Source of the DNA: Tubulanus polymorphus
Taxonomy: Eukaryota; Nemertea; Palaeonemertea; Tubulaniformes; Tubulanidae
Direction: 5' to 3'
Assembly (NCBI RefSeq): GCF_964204645.1
Contig: NC_134025.1
Coordinates: 13,957,001 to 14,021,000, forward strand
Length of the DNA stretch: 64,000 bases
A program made the translations under genes and the position numbers. Of this stretch, positions 1 through 11,886 are shown in pieces. The notes below the pieces were generated by a model. It worked only from the letters and a program-made list of their open reading frames with translations. It was not told where the DNA came from and did not search any database. The stretch's first letter is position 1. Each line of letters opens with the position of its first letter.

Positions 1-59
1 CGCAGAACGTCACAAATAGACCGCCGCGCTCACTGAAAACCAACCAAATGTTTTAGCTT

Positions 60-185
60 GAGCTTGTACTTAACCTTACCCTAATCCTAACCCTAGTTGT
101 AAAACGGACCCTAACCCAACCCTCTAGACCCTCTTCTCACCCTCTTGACACTAACCCTATCGAAACCCTTACCCTCAACCCAATA
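60..185. repeat. Degenerate CCCTAA (telomere-like) array
   Basis: Imperfect tandem CCCTAA/ACCCT units, including CCTAATCCTAACCCTAG and variants CCCTCTAGACCCT. A second array with the same variants lies at 30898-31010, so this is probably an interstitial degenerate satellite rather than a chromosome end. Confidence 0.6.
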
Positions 186-1013
186 TAATGATTTTATTGT
201 TACTTTTATTAATTTATATTATAATATATGGATCCGGCTAAATGTCTTTTATAAGTCGGTCACCGGATCCGGCTAAATAACCACTTCCTTTTTTTAATGG
301 TTTCAACAATTTAAGAAAGGCCTACCGTAAGTTGCTTTTTTCATCCGAAAATTTTCCAACCATCTCTCGTCAGGCCAGTTGCAGACAATGTTGTCCCAAA
401 AGTCTGTGCTTTTTCAAAAAAGCCTAAACTCGACCTCTTCTTCGATCATATTGGCTCATAGACGTTGTAAATAATCCAAAAAAGAAATGCAAGAATTGGC
501 TTGCTTGTTTTGCCCTATATTTCTACGCATGTTTCATACGTTTTCAACGCATTTTTCCAGCTAGAAACTCTCTCCTCATGAAGTTATTTTGCTGAAAGTG
601 CAGCAAATTACGCCTCACTTTCAATATCTGGAGTATAAGTAGAAGACATCTTTTGAAAAGTTCCATGTTTTTATTCGTTTTATTTTGACGCAGACGGAAA
701 GCGGGTCCACATTTTTTATTAGGAACCACATTCAATTCAAAATCAAATTCAGATTCTTTATTGCTACGGATTCATATCGCGGGATAGCGATAGTCGTGGC
801 CCATAGTCGTCTCGAGTCACCGACCAGTGTAGACGGTGCACGATATAAATGCCGCATTAGCGAAAAGCGGCTTTCCGAAAAGCGGCTTATCTGGTTTAAG
901 TGTTGATGAAGTATAATGTAAATTAATTCCTACTTCCAATGCAGTGACTATTCTAAATTATGTTATTATCTCATATTCATCTATGTTTTAAGTTTCGGGG
1001 ATGAAACTTTGTT
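186..1013. other. No gene recognised; short direct repeats
   Basis: AT-rich sequence without a convincing coding region. GGATCCGGCTAAAT occurs twice (about 230-243 and 265-278), and CGAAAAGCGGCTT is duplicated near 868-890. The right part may be the 3' internal end of the LTR element whose purine tract begins at about 1014. Confidence 0.35.
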
Positions 1014-1443
1014 TAAGGTGGGGGAATGTTATTAAATGAGTATATTCAATTGTGGGGGCAACATAGAGACACGTTTGCTTGTAGCATTATTACTATGTTG
1101 TATCTTAATAATTAACACTGCTTGTCGTTGAGTGATCTTTGATGACTGTTTGGACAGTGTAATCACAGTTCCTATACCTGTCATGACATGTCTGAGACGA
1201 CTACTTAACCAGGGGTATAAATATATGGGGGTTTAGTTAAGGGGAGAGGAGTTTTGTATAGAAAGTCAGAGTCGGGGTGAGGCTCGACAGTCAGATTTGG
1301 AGCGACTTAAGCTTCGACAGATCTATGGGCCGACTATAGTCATGAGCTCGTGTGTATATCAATAATGGCAGATCATGAGTCAATCGTGGATTACTAGATA
1401 TATATTACTACATTCTGGATCACTGAATGAAGTTATCAACACA
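1014..1443 (+). mobile_element. Putative LTR with polypurine tract
   Basis: A purine tract (AAGGTGGGGGAA, ending at 1026) is followed directly by TGTTATTAAATG, the layout of a retrotransposon 3' LTR start. A TATA box (TATAAATATA) lies near 1215. A plausible end is ...CAACACA near 1443, followed by TGGATCAGG, which could be a primer-binding site. The right boundary is approximate. No second LTR, target duplication or pol gene was identified next to it, so it is a solo or fragmentary LTR. Confidence 0.45.
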
Positions 1444-2965
1444 ATGGATCAGGCGAATAAGGAAGCAGTTCAGATCACACCACATTTATCTAAATACTTT
1501 CAATGAAATAAACTGAAATTGAACTGAATATAGAGAGTTGGGCTGCACTGATATCACAGGATGTTTACAAACTGCTTCTGGCTGTACATATTATGGCCCT
1601 GTGCACGGTAGCAAAATTTAACGATTTTCGAGAGTTTGGCCTGCCATTTATCATATTTATGGATGAGAAACGTTTTCACGCCATATTTCTGTGAAATATA
1701 TAGTTCAAATAAATTTCTTTTGTTGTCATATCATTGAAAACAAGTGCATATCTAATTCAATATGTTGGCTCTCTTTTGAGGATTACTATTTTTTCCAGGC
1801 TTCGATTTCAGAAATTTTCCTTGGCAATTCCCAATTCAAAATGGCTCAATCTAAAACAACCAACATTATTCTTAAGTGTAGCCCTATATCCCATCTCAAA
1901 TTGGGTGTAGGCCTATAGTTAGTTTATTTCGGTTTAGTAGATTATAATACCTTAACTGGAGACACTGGTTTCATCTTAAAATCGTCTGTACTCTAAAATG
2001 GCCAGTACTGAATGGGTTAAGGCTAAAAGAAATTTCTACATCGTTTCTCATTTCTGCTGATCTTATAAGTTGATCCGGCCGGCTGCCTATCTACCCTGTA
2101 AATTGGTTTTTTAAATCATGATCAAGCTAACCATAACATTTCATTAAAGTGTTAGCCTAAAGTGTTTTGAAAATTCCCTTGTGAAGAGTGGCTGCCAGTG
2201 AGCCATCTTCAATCAGACCAAACCAGTTTCTGTCAAACTCAATTCCAAGGTATGTGTATCAAGTGGGACTTGCTTGCATTTACCATGAAGCTAATACATT
2301 GATGAGTTCGAAATTCAGAAATTGCTGTTACAATAAAATCTGTTACGGTAAGCCACCATTTCGCATACTAAAGATGCAAATACCTCTCTTTTGCAACATA
2401 CATTTATAGTGAACTAGGGGCAGGAGCTTTGTAAATAGCCATGGAGCCAAACTGAAATGAATCAAACAGATGTGCCCTTGACTGCAAGACACTGGCTTGT
2501 TGACTAATAAAACAGCACCTAGCTAGTAGTTTATATTGTATTTTATCTTTCTTAAAGAATTATTTTGTAGTCAAATAAGACCAAAGATAAACATTTGTTT
2601 ATGGTCTACGTCCAAAATTTCGTAGGGTACAGGTAGGCGCGGCATTAGAAACTATTTTATATTTTCAGAAAAATATTTTTCACAATGTGTCGAATTTAAA
2701 CAAAGTTGACCACGTCATCGTTGGAGGTTCGTCATGTCTTCAATTGCATCGATTATACGTTGTTTAACCGGAGAACCAATGAAAAAAATGCTCACATAAA
2801 AAAACGTACCGCGATTTTACGTGAATTGGCTCAATGCCAACCTCATAGCGCTGACAAAGGTAAACCAAAAACATGGGACAGGCATTCACATAAAACTAGG
2901 GGTCCAGGGACACCATGCCCACTTGGGGAGTGGTTTCCAATGCTCAACAATTTAACAATTTCAAT
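1444..2965. other. No gene recognised
   Basis: Unique-looking AT-rich DNA. Short open frames here lack coding character. Since COQ6 exons lie to the right on the minus strand, this is probably intronic, but no COQ6 exon was found here. Confidence 0.3.
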
Positions 2966-3175
2966 ATTCAAAGCCCCCTGGTGACCATATACAAAAACTA
3001 ATGACCTTGAAACTCACCACAATCATAGAACATGTCATAAACTACAACTTTGCAATTGACCATGGCAACAAAATATGCCTAGGTACTAATCTAATAAGGA
3101 AAAAAGTTATTCTACAACCCAACGCCTCCTGGTGACCATATAGAATAACTAATATCCTTAAAACTCCTGAATTTT
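2966..3175. repeat. Dispersed repeat, two tandem partial copies
   Basis: Two copies of a motif containing CCTGGTGACCATATA followed by an ACTAATRWCCTTRAAACTC-like stretch begin at about 2973 and 3125. A third copy is at about 6832-6930, sharing CATAGAACATGTCAT with the first. Coding potential was not seen; family unknown. Confidence 0.5.
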
Positions 3176-3379
3176 CTGAAATTTGCTCAATAAAACAAAA
3201 TTGAAGAGTCTTTGCTTTCTGATTGGCTTTTTAAAACAGATATTTTTGCGATATATATGCTCAGGTGCACAGTCAAAAAAGCCTTTACTCTAGAAACCAT
3301 GTCATTTAAATTTGCTCCATTTGTATAGCAATAGGCTCAGCCTACGGCTGGCCTAATAATGTGGAAAAACTTTTCCCCA

Positions 3380-3960
3380 CCTACGAATGAGTACTGATGA
3401 CACCAAGATGGCCGCCAATTGCATCATAATTGGCTGATGAAAAATACCTGTCTCATATATGAAACATCCCATTCCAAAGAATACCCATCACAAATGAGAA
3501 ATGGCAAACCGGTTGGAAGCTACAGGACTCAGAATTCAGGACTCAGTTACAGGACTCAGAATTCGGGCCAAAATTTACATTTTTGGGCACTAAAAAGGTC
3601 ATAGGACGGCCATCTTGAGTCCGATCGACCCGATTCTTCTTACGCTGATGGGCCCTTGGTGGATTCAAATGTATAAGAAAGATCAAGGTAATGATCAAAG
3701 CGTCTTCAAAATTTCCCTCAAAAAGTTCAAAAATGTGTAACAAGTGCTGATTTTGGCGATAAACAATGGCTGCCAGTCGGCCATCCTGATTCTGACAGGG
3801 CCAGTTTTTGGGCTGTGTCTAGGGTAGCTACTTGAGCAACGCAAATATCAAGACATTACATTGAAGCATCTTAAAAACTTACAAAATAACTGGATTTCGT
3901 CTACGGACGGATGGATGGACGAAAAGTGAACTCAATAGCCCGCTGGGGCTAAAGTCACAA
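3380..3960. repeat. Probable dispersed repeat with GGA(C/T) minisatellite
   Basis: The segment contains two GGACTCAGAATTC-type direct repeats (about 3524-3562) and a short GGACGGATGGATGGACG run (about 3903-3920). No transposon termini were identified and no gene is supported. Confidence 0.3.
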
Positions 3961-5029
3961 GTGGGCTAAAAATTGTCACTGACGGGCAGAATTGCTTGCT
4001 TGTGTGTCTGAGGAATGCACATGTATATATCATTTATGCCTTTGTTGCAATGTAGAAAGTTAAATAGGCCATCTGTATCATGTTCAAGATTTCTTCATTC
4101 TTAATTGCCTGTCAATCGCACTCTCTCAAAGGATGCTGGTTATAAAAACAATCCAGTAGTTTCAATAAGAGCCGGGTCCCAGACCCATCTGTCGTTGGTA
4201 AAGGACCCGCCTGTTTTTTTCCCAACCCGCTTTCGTTTTTGGGACTGTGATCGGTTTCTTGCGATTCTTAGTACATCCAGTATAATGGCATCGGTTTCGG
4301 GTGGTTCTTAGTACAACCGGTACTTGAATTTTAAAACGGCGTGGCTGATTGGCCAATATCGGCTTTGACATATCATTACAACGAATCAGCGTCGCTCTTT
4401 CTCATGGAAAGAATGCGGAAGTAACCGGCTGCTTAGTGATTAACATTATACCCAAACAAACGGCAAAACGGGCCGAAAAACGCAGTTACGATGAAGCAGA
4501 GCAAAGGTCCGGCTACTGGATTGTTAAAATATTTCAAACGTACGTACATATGAATAAGTGCTTGTTCGCCAGGCGAGGGGAAGTAGAAAAATTTACTTTG
4601 AAAAGTAATGTTGTCAATTCATTTCAGACTTTACAGTTACGCCTAAATTTAGTCTAGTACTAGTAGAGTTTCTGTTTAGTGTGTGTGAGTATAGGCTTGT
4701 ATTAAGCCTTCCACAACACGGCATTGGCGATTAAAAGTGAAATTTATTTCAACTTTTTCTCTTAGTGTTACTTGCTCAAGCGAAAGAATTAGGCCTTAGG
4801 CTTAGACTTCAAAACTAATAAGTGATATTAATTTTCTTGCAGAACTTTTGTTTTTTTCTTGTGAATGGTAAGATAAGAATTTAATCTATCTGTCTTGGTC
4901 TTTTAATCTCTACTAATTCATTAGTTTCCCTCGACTTGGTCTATCCAGGGATATAGCTTTAAAATATAATACTGTCTTATTTATTCCACTGATTTAATCA
5001 CACTTATCACCTTACATACTACGCACTTT
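3961..5029. other. No gene recognised
   Basis: No coding region with convincing composition was seen. Direct similarity in GGATCGGTTTCTTGCGATTCTTAGTAC-type words around 4245-4315 suggests a small local duplication (TTCTTAGTACA occurs twice). Confidence 0.25.
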
Positions 5030-6140
5030 TTGGCACAATGGTTTTGGGAGGATGCAAAACTTTTGGTATTGTATGTTTCAGCTTTGGGTAAGACAAATGT
5101 TGAATCAGAAACAGACGACAATCATGTCAATGAAATCAGAGTCGAATCGGAAGATGAAACCAGGGTGGAAACGGGAGTTGAACAACAAGTCAGTTTGAAA
5201 TCTACTGTAGGTACTACACAGTGCATTGAAAAGAATCAAGACAAGATCCAGGAACCGAATGTCATTGGGTCTTCTCAATTCGTTGCTCCATGTTTCTATC
5301 AAAGAGCCTTTCCCAGACAAGGCCTCTGATATCATTAACAATAGTATTAATGTATGGCTCGGAAAAAAAGGCGCGCAGGAAGCTGCCAAGATCTGTAAGC
5401 AATAAAATTACCCCCTCTACCTCTGCTGGGATGACATCCTCCATAAGTGTTCAAACTGAAGATCTTTCAATTGGAATATCAACTGTTGGTGCATCAAGTC
5501 TCGATTCAACAACAGTTGACATTCCAATTGAATTCAGTGAAGTATCTGAATCTGAATCTGAAACATCAGATTGCATATCCAATGTTTTTGATGGAACACA
5601 AAAACTGCTCTAGTTGTTTTCATTAGATTTGGAATCTGATGATTCAGATTTTGAAGGATTTGAATCTATTTAAGATGTTATTCCACAGACGGTAGGGCAG
5701 TATCATGAAAATTCATTGTTTATTTTCTTCTATTCTTCAACAAGTTTTGCCCAAGTCTCTTCTGGACTTGAACTGTGAGTGCTACTGCGACATGTAAAAA
5801 AAACCAAAAAGCTTCTAGGAATAAAGGAGACACCCCTCATACACCACTCGCTTCAATCGGCTTTCTGACTGACTTACACACCTCAATGGGGATGCAGGCC
5901 TTCGTTTCAGCCTCATCTTTTTTGTCTGCGGCAAATTACGGGACCCTCCTGTTTCTCAAAGGGACCTGGCTTGTCAATTTCTTATTGAAAACACTGCAAT
6001 TACTACACGTAATATCTGGGTCACATCATCGATTGAATTCTCAGGCTCTCCCAAGGAATTCGCTTCCGCAATGCGGGTTCCCCACAAATTATAGATCAGT
6101 ATATTTAACATGGAAAGCTATGAGTGCAGTTTGCAAATAG
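5030..6140 (+). other. Unidentified open frames, possibly a decayed gene
   Basis: Three overlapping plus-strand open stretches (5030-5329, 5290-5613, 5775-6140) encode 99, 107 and 121 residues. The first two are acidic and Ser/Thr-rich, and the Glu/Ser-rich string near 5540-5570 is repetitive. No domain was recognised and no splice junctions could be assigned. They could be a decayed transposon gene, part of an unrelated exon, or chance open frames. Confidence 0.15.
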
Positions 6141-7682
6141 TTTGCATCGTAGTGCAGCCATAACTGGTGAATTTTGAAACTTGTATTTAGTAATTCATCA
6201 AAAAAAAATCTTTCTTCCTGACCCTTTAAGTAATTGGAAATAATTTATTTGCTTAAGGCCAAAATACTTTAATTAATAGCAGGCACTATACATTAACGTT
6301 TTTATCACCCATCGTTGCCTGCTAATTGCCAGCTAAAAAATGTCCAACTCCATGTCTCTGTTAAAACTCGGCCCCTCCCAAGATTTTTAACAGATTTATT
6401 AGTGATTGTTGCAAAAAATCTATTGAAAATATTGTAGGCCTACTGAAAAATTATCACCAAAGTTGTTCAGAATGATGGACAAAAAATACAAATTTCCCCG
6501 CTGACTGGCAGTTCTGAGGCAATATCATTTTTTGACAGGCTTCATTTTATTCCTAGCTAAGACCCTGGGCACAGGTACAAATTTATACTGTACAGTACAG
6601 CTTAGAATTAACTTAATATGGTTATTGTTTAACGTTAACGTTTATTTTATGTTTTGTTTATGGCTAGAACAGAGATTGATTGGCGTTTTTGAAAGTAATT
6701 AAACGCGTACATCATTTAACGTGTTCAAATCGTGTGTACAACTGAAGTGATAAACAATAATGTGAAAACGATGCGCAATTTTTGTTAAGTTAATTCCAAG
6801 CTGTAGTACAGTATATAAATACCGGGTTATTCAACACCCCCTGGTGAACATACACAGAAACCAATGACAATGAAATTCCCATGCTCATAGAACATGTCAT
6901 GAACAACAACTTTACAATTTATTATGGTAAGGTACCAATAGAAATGGATGATGAGCACTGTGAAGTCAAAACCTGATTCTGTCAACAGATGGATGAATGG
7001 ATTAGATGAACAAGAAATGATCATAAAAGCATACTAGAGCAGAGCTCCTAGTGGACTAAAGAGGTGAACAAAATATAATGTTAAGATATGAGAGAATACT
7101 TGAAAACAGAAAACCAAATATTGTGCTCTATTGTGCAATGTAATTTAACCAAGAGGAAATCAAAATAACCAATGCTAAAAGTATAACATTTATTATAAAA
7201 GAAAAAGAATGAATCAACATCCACTTAGTAGGCCTGCATTTGACCAAAATATCACTAGTCAATGATACCCAGAAATTCAGGCATCAATAAGATTTGACCA
7301 AAATCATCCTTTCAGTTTCAGACTCAATAACATTGATCCAACATTTACATGAAATGATATTCCCAAAGTATTCCATGGGTGACGGAATGGGGCCCTGATG
7401 GAATGGGGCCTTCGAACATAACATAGAGGTCAACAAAAGGTGACTGATTGATAACGGTGATTTTCATGAAAATTGTCCCCTTACAAATGATGAACTAAGT
7501 GAAGTGAATAACTAAATCATAAAATATTTCCCACATCAGTGGAAAATGTAATTTCAAAATTTTACAAACCCGGGAAATATTATTTTGAAATGTTTCCCAA
7601 ATGGTGACAATAATATACAATTTATAACAAATTGTGTGAAAGAAAAGCGGTTTTCTCCTCATAAAACCATTATGAAACTCAC
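6141..7682. other. Gene-poor stretch; probable COQ6 intron
   Basis: This lies immediately downstream (minus strand) of the COQ6 exon 3 donor. A dispersed repeat copy is at 6832-6930. I looked for the next COQ6 exon on the minus strand and did not find one. The short near-repeat GACGGAATGGGGCC / GATGGAATGGGGCC is at about 7381-7410. Confidence 0.35.
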
Positions 7683-7741
7683 CTGCATCATTTTCACAGG
7701 CTGTAGTCTTAACGAACATATTTCATCCCAAGCTCCAATAC
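7683..7741 (-). CDS. COQ6: COQ6 exon 3 (ubiquinone biosynthesis monooxygenase)
   Basis: On the minus strand an acceptor (TTACTTTGCAG, ending at 7742) is followed by 59 bp, then a GTGAGT donor (7677-7682). Read in the phase left by exon 2, it encodes a segment containing AWDEIC and ending KMMQ. In the COQ6/UbiH flavin monooxygenase family this short stretch follows the exon 2 block. It ends in phase 0. The next exon was not located and probably lies left of the window. The exon is short, so recognition depends on its position and phase after exon 2. Confidence 0.8.
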
Positions 7742-7842
7742 CTGCAAAGTAATAAGGATATAAAGCATTTTGAAGTCTTATAGACCTAGCAAAGATCATC
7801 CTCAAACAGGAAAGCTGTAGTAAGACCAAATTCTCATACTAC

Positions 7843-7980
7843 CTGAAAGAAATTTTACAGTAGCCGGACTTAACGCACAAACACGATTACTGAAGCCTCC
7901 ATCTTTCAATACGAAATCCGATTTTTCTGTCATGCTTTCCAACAACAATATATTCTTGTTTGAAAACACAGGATCATTAC
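7843..7980 (-). CDS. COQ6: COQ6 exon 2 (ubiquinone biosynthesis monooxygenase)
   Basis: A 138-bp minus-strand exon is bounded by acceptor CCTCATTTCAG (7981-7991) and donor GTAGTA (ends 7842). The phase-1 junction completes the Gly codon begun in exon 1. It encodes the second strand of the FAD-binding Rossmann fold (NILLLES) and the following FSNRVCALSP segment, which is characteristic of COQ6/UbiH flavoprotein hydroxylases. The acidic residue after LLL is the position expected to contact the FAD ribose. Exon 3 lies 101 bp downstream, whereas exon 1 is 23 kb upstream across a transposon-filled intron. Confidence 0.85.
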
Positions 7981-9540
7981 CTGAAATGAGGATATTTTTC
8001 TGCTTAATGTCTTGATCATTTCATTGAGATGGTTTGAAAAAGAAAACATACATTTTAAGAAAACATGCCTAATCTTACATAGGAAGAAACCCACATCTGT
8101 ATTTTTCAATTAAATAAGTTAACAATTCTTTAATGAACCGTTATGGGTCAGTTAGCAGTGTTCTCCATTTTAGAAAAACGAGGTCATATGGGCCCCCTTG
8201 AAAAATTTTATATTTGGAGGTGCTCTAATGAGTTTACCCAGCATTTGGGGTCATAAACAACTAGTTAAAGTTTGGTAATGTCTATATAAGCGATAGTCAG
8301 CAGTTTGCTTGAAGTGCTTTCCTGCCGGAGATTGGTAAGCCTACATACATGAAATGGTTAGATGTTATTTTATCTACTTATATAATCAGATTTGGTCGAT
8401 AAAGCTTAGCAAGCATTCATTAATTCAAATCAGAAAAACATTTTGGGGGACTTCGATAAGTAATCATGATATATTTTGTCTACTCAATGGGAGACTAGAA
8501 AATCGAGGCTGCTGGTTCATTTATTCACGCGCAGTGCAGCAGTGTCGTGATCTCCCCGTGCATTGATTTATATTCTTAACATGCTGGGAAATCCTCAGAT
8601 ATTTATACCTAAATGTGCCGAGTCTAAACCGTTTATACAATCATTGACATATTACTTAATTCAAATGGCGCAAAGCTATGTATTTGACTCACTATTTACA
8701 CAATTATTGACATACCGGTTAATATTTCAACTCCTTGGGAAGACACTGATCAATTTTTTCGTAGGGCTGCTTGACTTTTAAAGAAAGACAGTAGAAAATA
8801 ATAGGGGTGGATTTTTCTTTTTGAGAAAATTCTAGGGGCAGCCCACCCCTCAAAAACCCCTTACGAAGAACACAGATAGCATTCTTGGCAGATAAATCTA
8901 CACAATGCTACTTTTACATGCATTTCATGAATATACATCGCACAGAAGAGAATACACAGGATAAAATAGCCAAGATCGCTGGGATTGGTGAGAGGGGAAT
9001 TAAGTTCAGTCTTCAAAACAGAGACCAACAGAAAATCAATCAAAATTCATTTTTACAGCTAAATCTATTTTATTTACTAGGAGATCCCATCATTTCTTAA
9101 TATACGTCTAGCTGCAGAGCCATTTTATAGAACAAATTACATTTGAGACATTTTTGGCTGTGTCAAACGCTTTACGTGAAAGGTATTTCAATTTGAATTA
9201 GAAATGAGGCTGGTAATATTACGCACACATATATGGGTGTATTGCTTCATTTTTAAAACATGGACAATGCAATGATGAAGATAAAACCATACACTTATTA
9301 TTGAAATCTAAAGTAATAGATAAATTTCCCATGTCCATTGATTCGTGATATCATTTTTCAAGTAAAGGAGATTATAAAATGTATTTCCCCTTAATCTAAA
9401 TTTTTTCATTAATTTCTGACAGGCTGCCAATTATTCATGACGGGCCTTAAAGATCTGGTGCCTATCATGAGACAGGGGAGTCAAATAAATTATTTCAGGG
9501 CCTTACATTCTATACCCAGGAAATGGATAAGAAATGCTAC

Positions 9541-9660
9541 AATAGGAGCTGAACTTAAGTGCCCTGTCAAATGTAATGCGCTCTGAGCAGCTTTGCTGGA
9601 TTTAGTGCTATATAAGATACATATTAATAGGGTTTCTGCTGCTTTGCAGCAACCCTCTTG
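9541..9660 (+). repeat. SINE-like 3' tail with hairpin
   Basis: The sequence around 9575-9620 (GCGCTCTGAGCAGC, GCTATATAAG) resembles tails of widespread animal SINE-like repeats. It is followed by a perfect-stem hairpin with arms AGGGTT and GCTGC/GCAGC (9629-9656). The family assignment is from memory of the motif type only. Confidence 0.4.
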
Positions 9661-9954
9661 TAGTTCTCTATATTATTACCTTTTCCACTTTCCAGACAAA
9701 TTTTTTTCATAAAATGTAACTCCACCCAGATTCGACTAACAGCTTATAAAGGTAATTTTTAATTCTGACAGAAATATAACTTAGCGTCTGACCATTTCGA
9801 ATTTGCGTATAGTAATTTATTATGAATTAATATTGCGTAAAAGAATTTTATCATGTCAGAAGAACGAACAAGAATGAAAGTAGGCATAATTATAATATCT
9901 AGGCTACATTGAGATTTAAGATAGCCCTATAATAGCCTTACAAGCGGCATAGTG

Positions 9955-10441
9955 AATAGACGCGCTAGCGCAGCGGGTAACTTTCTGGTCTGACGTGCAA
10001 ATTAAGATTGAGTTCTTAATAGAACAAATCAAGATCTTCAGTGATGTGATAATATCACAATGCTTCACGAATGCATGTTGAAATCCATTATCATTTATTG
10101 AGTACACGTGGTTTAATTCAGTTTCAAAGCTGGATCACATCAAAAACATGGTATAAATACATATACACATAAGGGCCATATGCCAACGGATACGATTAGT
10201 TCATGCAACTTCCAACGGAACTATGAAAGCGCCAAACATTAGTACTTTTTATGTGGTAGCCCTTGTGGATCCACATATCCCGGATATGTGTCGCACTCCT
10301 TCAAAATAGTCGTTATAAACTGATAAGAATTATTTGGTGAAATCTTTGTGCGCTTCCAAGTGCGACTTCCAAAACAAGCAAGGCAGAAACCCGTTGTCGC
10401 TGCTTTGCAGCTATATTTATTATTATTATTATTATTATTAC
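9955..10441 (+). repeat. SINE, tRNA-like head and (ATT)n tail
   Basis: The head at about 9962-9985 (CTAGCGCAGCGGGTAAC) matches a tRNA-type A box. The body includes GAGTTCTTAATAGAACA and GGTTTAATTCAGTTTCAAAGC, and the tail has GTCGCTGCTTTGCAGC followed by (ATT)n to 10440. A second diverged copy at about 29816-30130 shares the order TTCTTAATAGRACA, GGTTTCAAAGCTGAATCA-type word and GCTGCTTAGCAGC, which supports a SINE family about 480 bp long. A clear B box is not visible. Confidence 0.55.
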
Positions 10442-11886
10442 ACGGCTGCATACATTAACCTAGAACTTAAGCTTAATCACTTATCACATGATCTTGTAAC
10501 CAAACCAATACTGACATCAATTAGCAGTGGACTTGCCATAGGCGACTGCAGTTGACTCACTGGCAAACTGCCTAAGACGACTGAAGTCAACAGCCTGAAC
10601 TATCCTGCATTAAAAGTACCTACCCTACCAAATTTTGGACATGAACCGTAAACAAAGGTATCTTTTTTTTGCCAAATCCATCACTCATTACAGCTAATAT
10701 TTCTCAAGAATGATTATTATGTATATGTGTAACATAATCTATCGTTAAAAACAAAAGCTATTGTGGGCTACACTTGATCTTTAAAAGCTGTTCATATCCT
10801 AAAAAAAAAAAAATACAAATACTATGACCAAAGTTGACAGAGACATTGTTTCATTGAGACTTGAATAAAATGTGGAGACTAATGAATGATAACATTCACT
10901 AGCTGGCTTAACACAGTTAATATAATAAGTTAATGTCAATTAGGAATCTATCTCAGTAAGGCCTATTCAAATATTCAAATGTTGCGCATGTGGTAATGTC
11001 ATTGTTTACATCTGATGTCATTGATAAATTGAAGCGTGCAGCTTAGCCTGCTTGTCAATCAACATAATTGGTTTACACTAAAAATGCGCTAACTTGAAAA
11101 AACTATGTGTATCAATCTGTAATTTTGACACAATATCCTATGCTAAATACCTTTCTTTAAAAGTTTATTTGGTGTGAATCAGATCAAAAATATTTCTAAC
11201 ATCTAAGTTATGAATAACTTTTGTAGTGGAGGCGAGTGTCGGCATCAACGTGAGCGGGTACCGTAGGCTTTCACAGACCACAGCAGTAATTCTCAATATT
11301 TTGAACATCTATTTAAACAATTTAGAGGCCTTCCGTGCATTCATGAGGAGTAAACTATACACACCAACTGCCACTTTGCATAGACTTCATACGGATGCTC
11401 CATGACACAATCAACGATCAACGCAGTTGAACATGGCGCTTCATACAGGCGCAGCATTGTATTGATGCGCGAGTCGATGTAATCATTTGTTTTAACCACT
11501 ACATGGGCATTCATTCAGAATATCTTAATCTATCTATCAAGATAACTATAATATTCTTAAGACAAACGAATTTCTTTGTGGACCTATTTCATTAAGGCGT
11601 ATCACTCAAATCTGAAAACAAGAAGCGATTTTCTTAATATGGACTTACCTAAATTGACATGAGTGTATGTTTAATTAGCATCAAAATTAAACATTGGTAG
11701 TCTAGATTTGAGATTATAAGCAAACAAATGAAAAATAGTGAAAACTATTGGAATGAATTCAATTGATGGGTGAAGACTGACTTTTTACAGACTTAGATCG
11801 AAAGGACGGAATTATTAAGAAACTAGAAAAATTCTTTCTATGTGGTTGGGTTAGAAACAATTTCGATCGAAGACACTCAGTGACAG

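Noticed and set aside
1-7600. Further COQ6 exons downstream of exon 3
   Set aside because: I scanned the minus strand for the expected continuation with splice sites and found nothing convincing.
7495-7719. 74-aa minus-strand frame as a gene
   Set aside because: It overlaps the real COQ6 exon 3 in another phase and runs into the intron.
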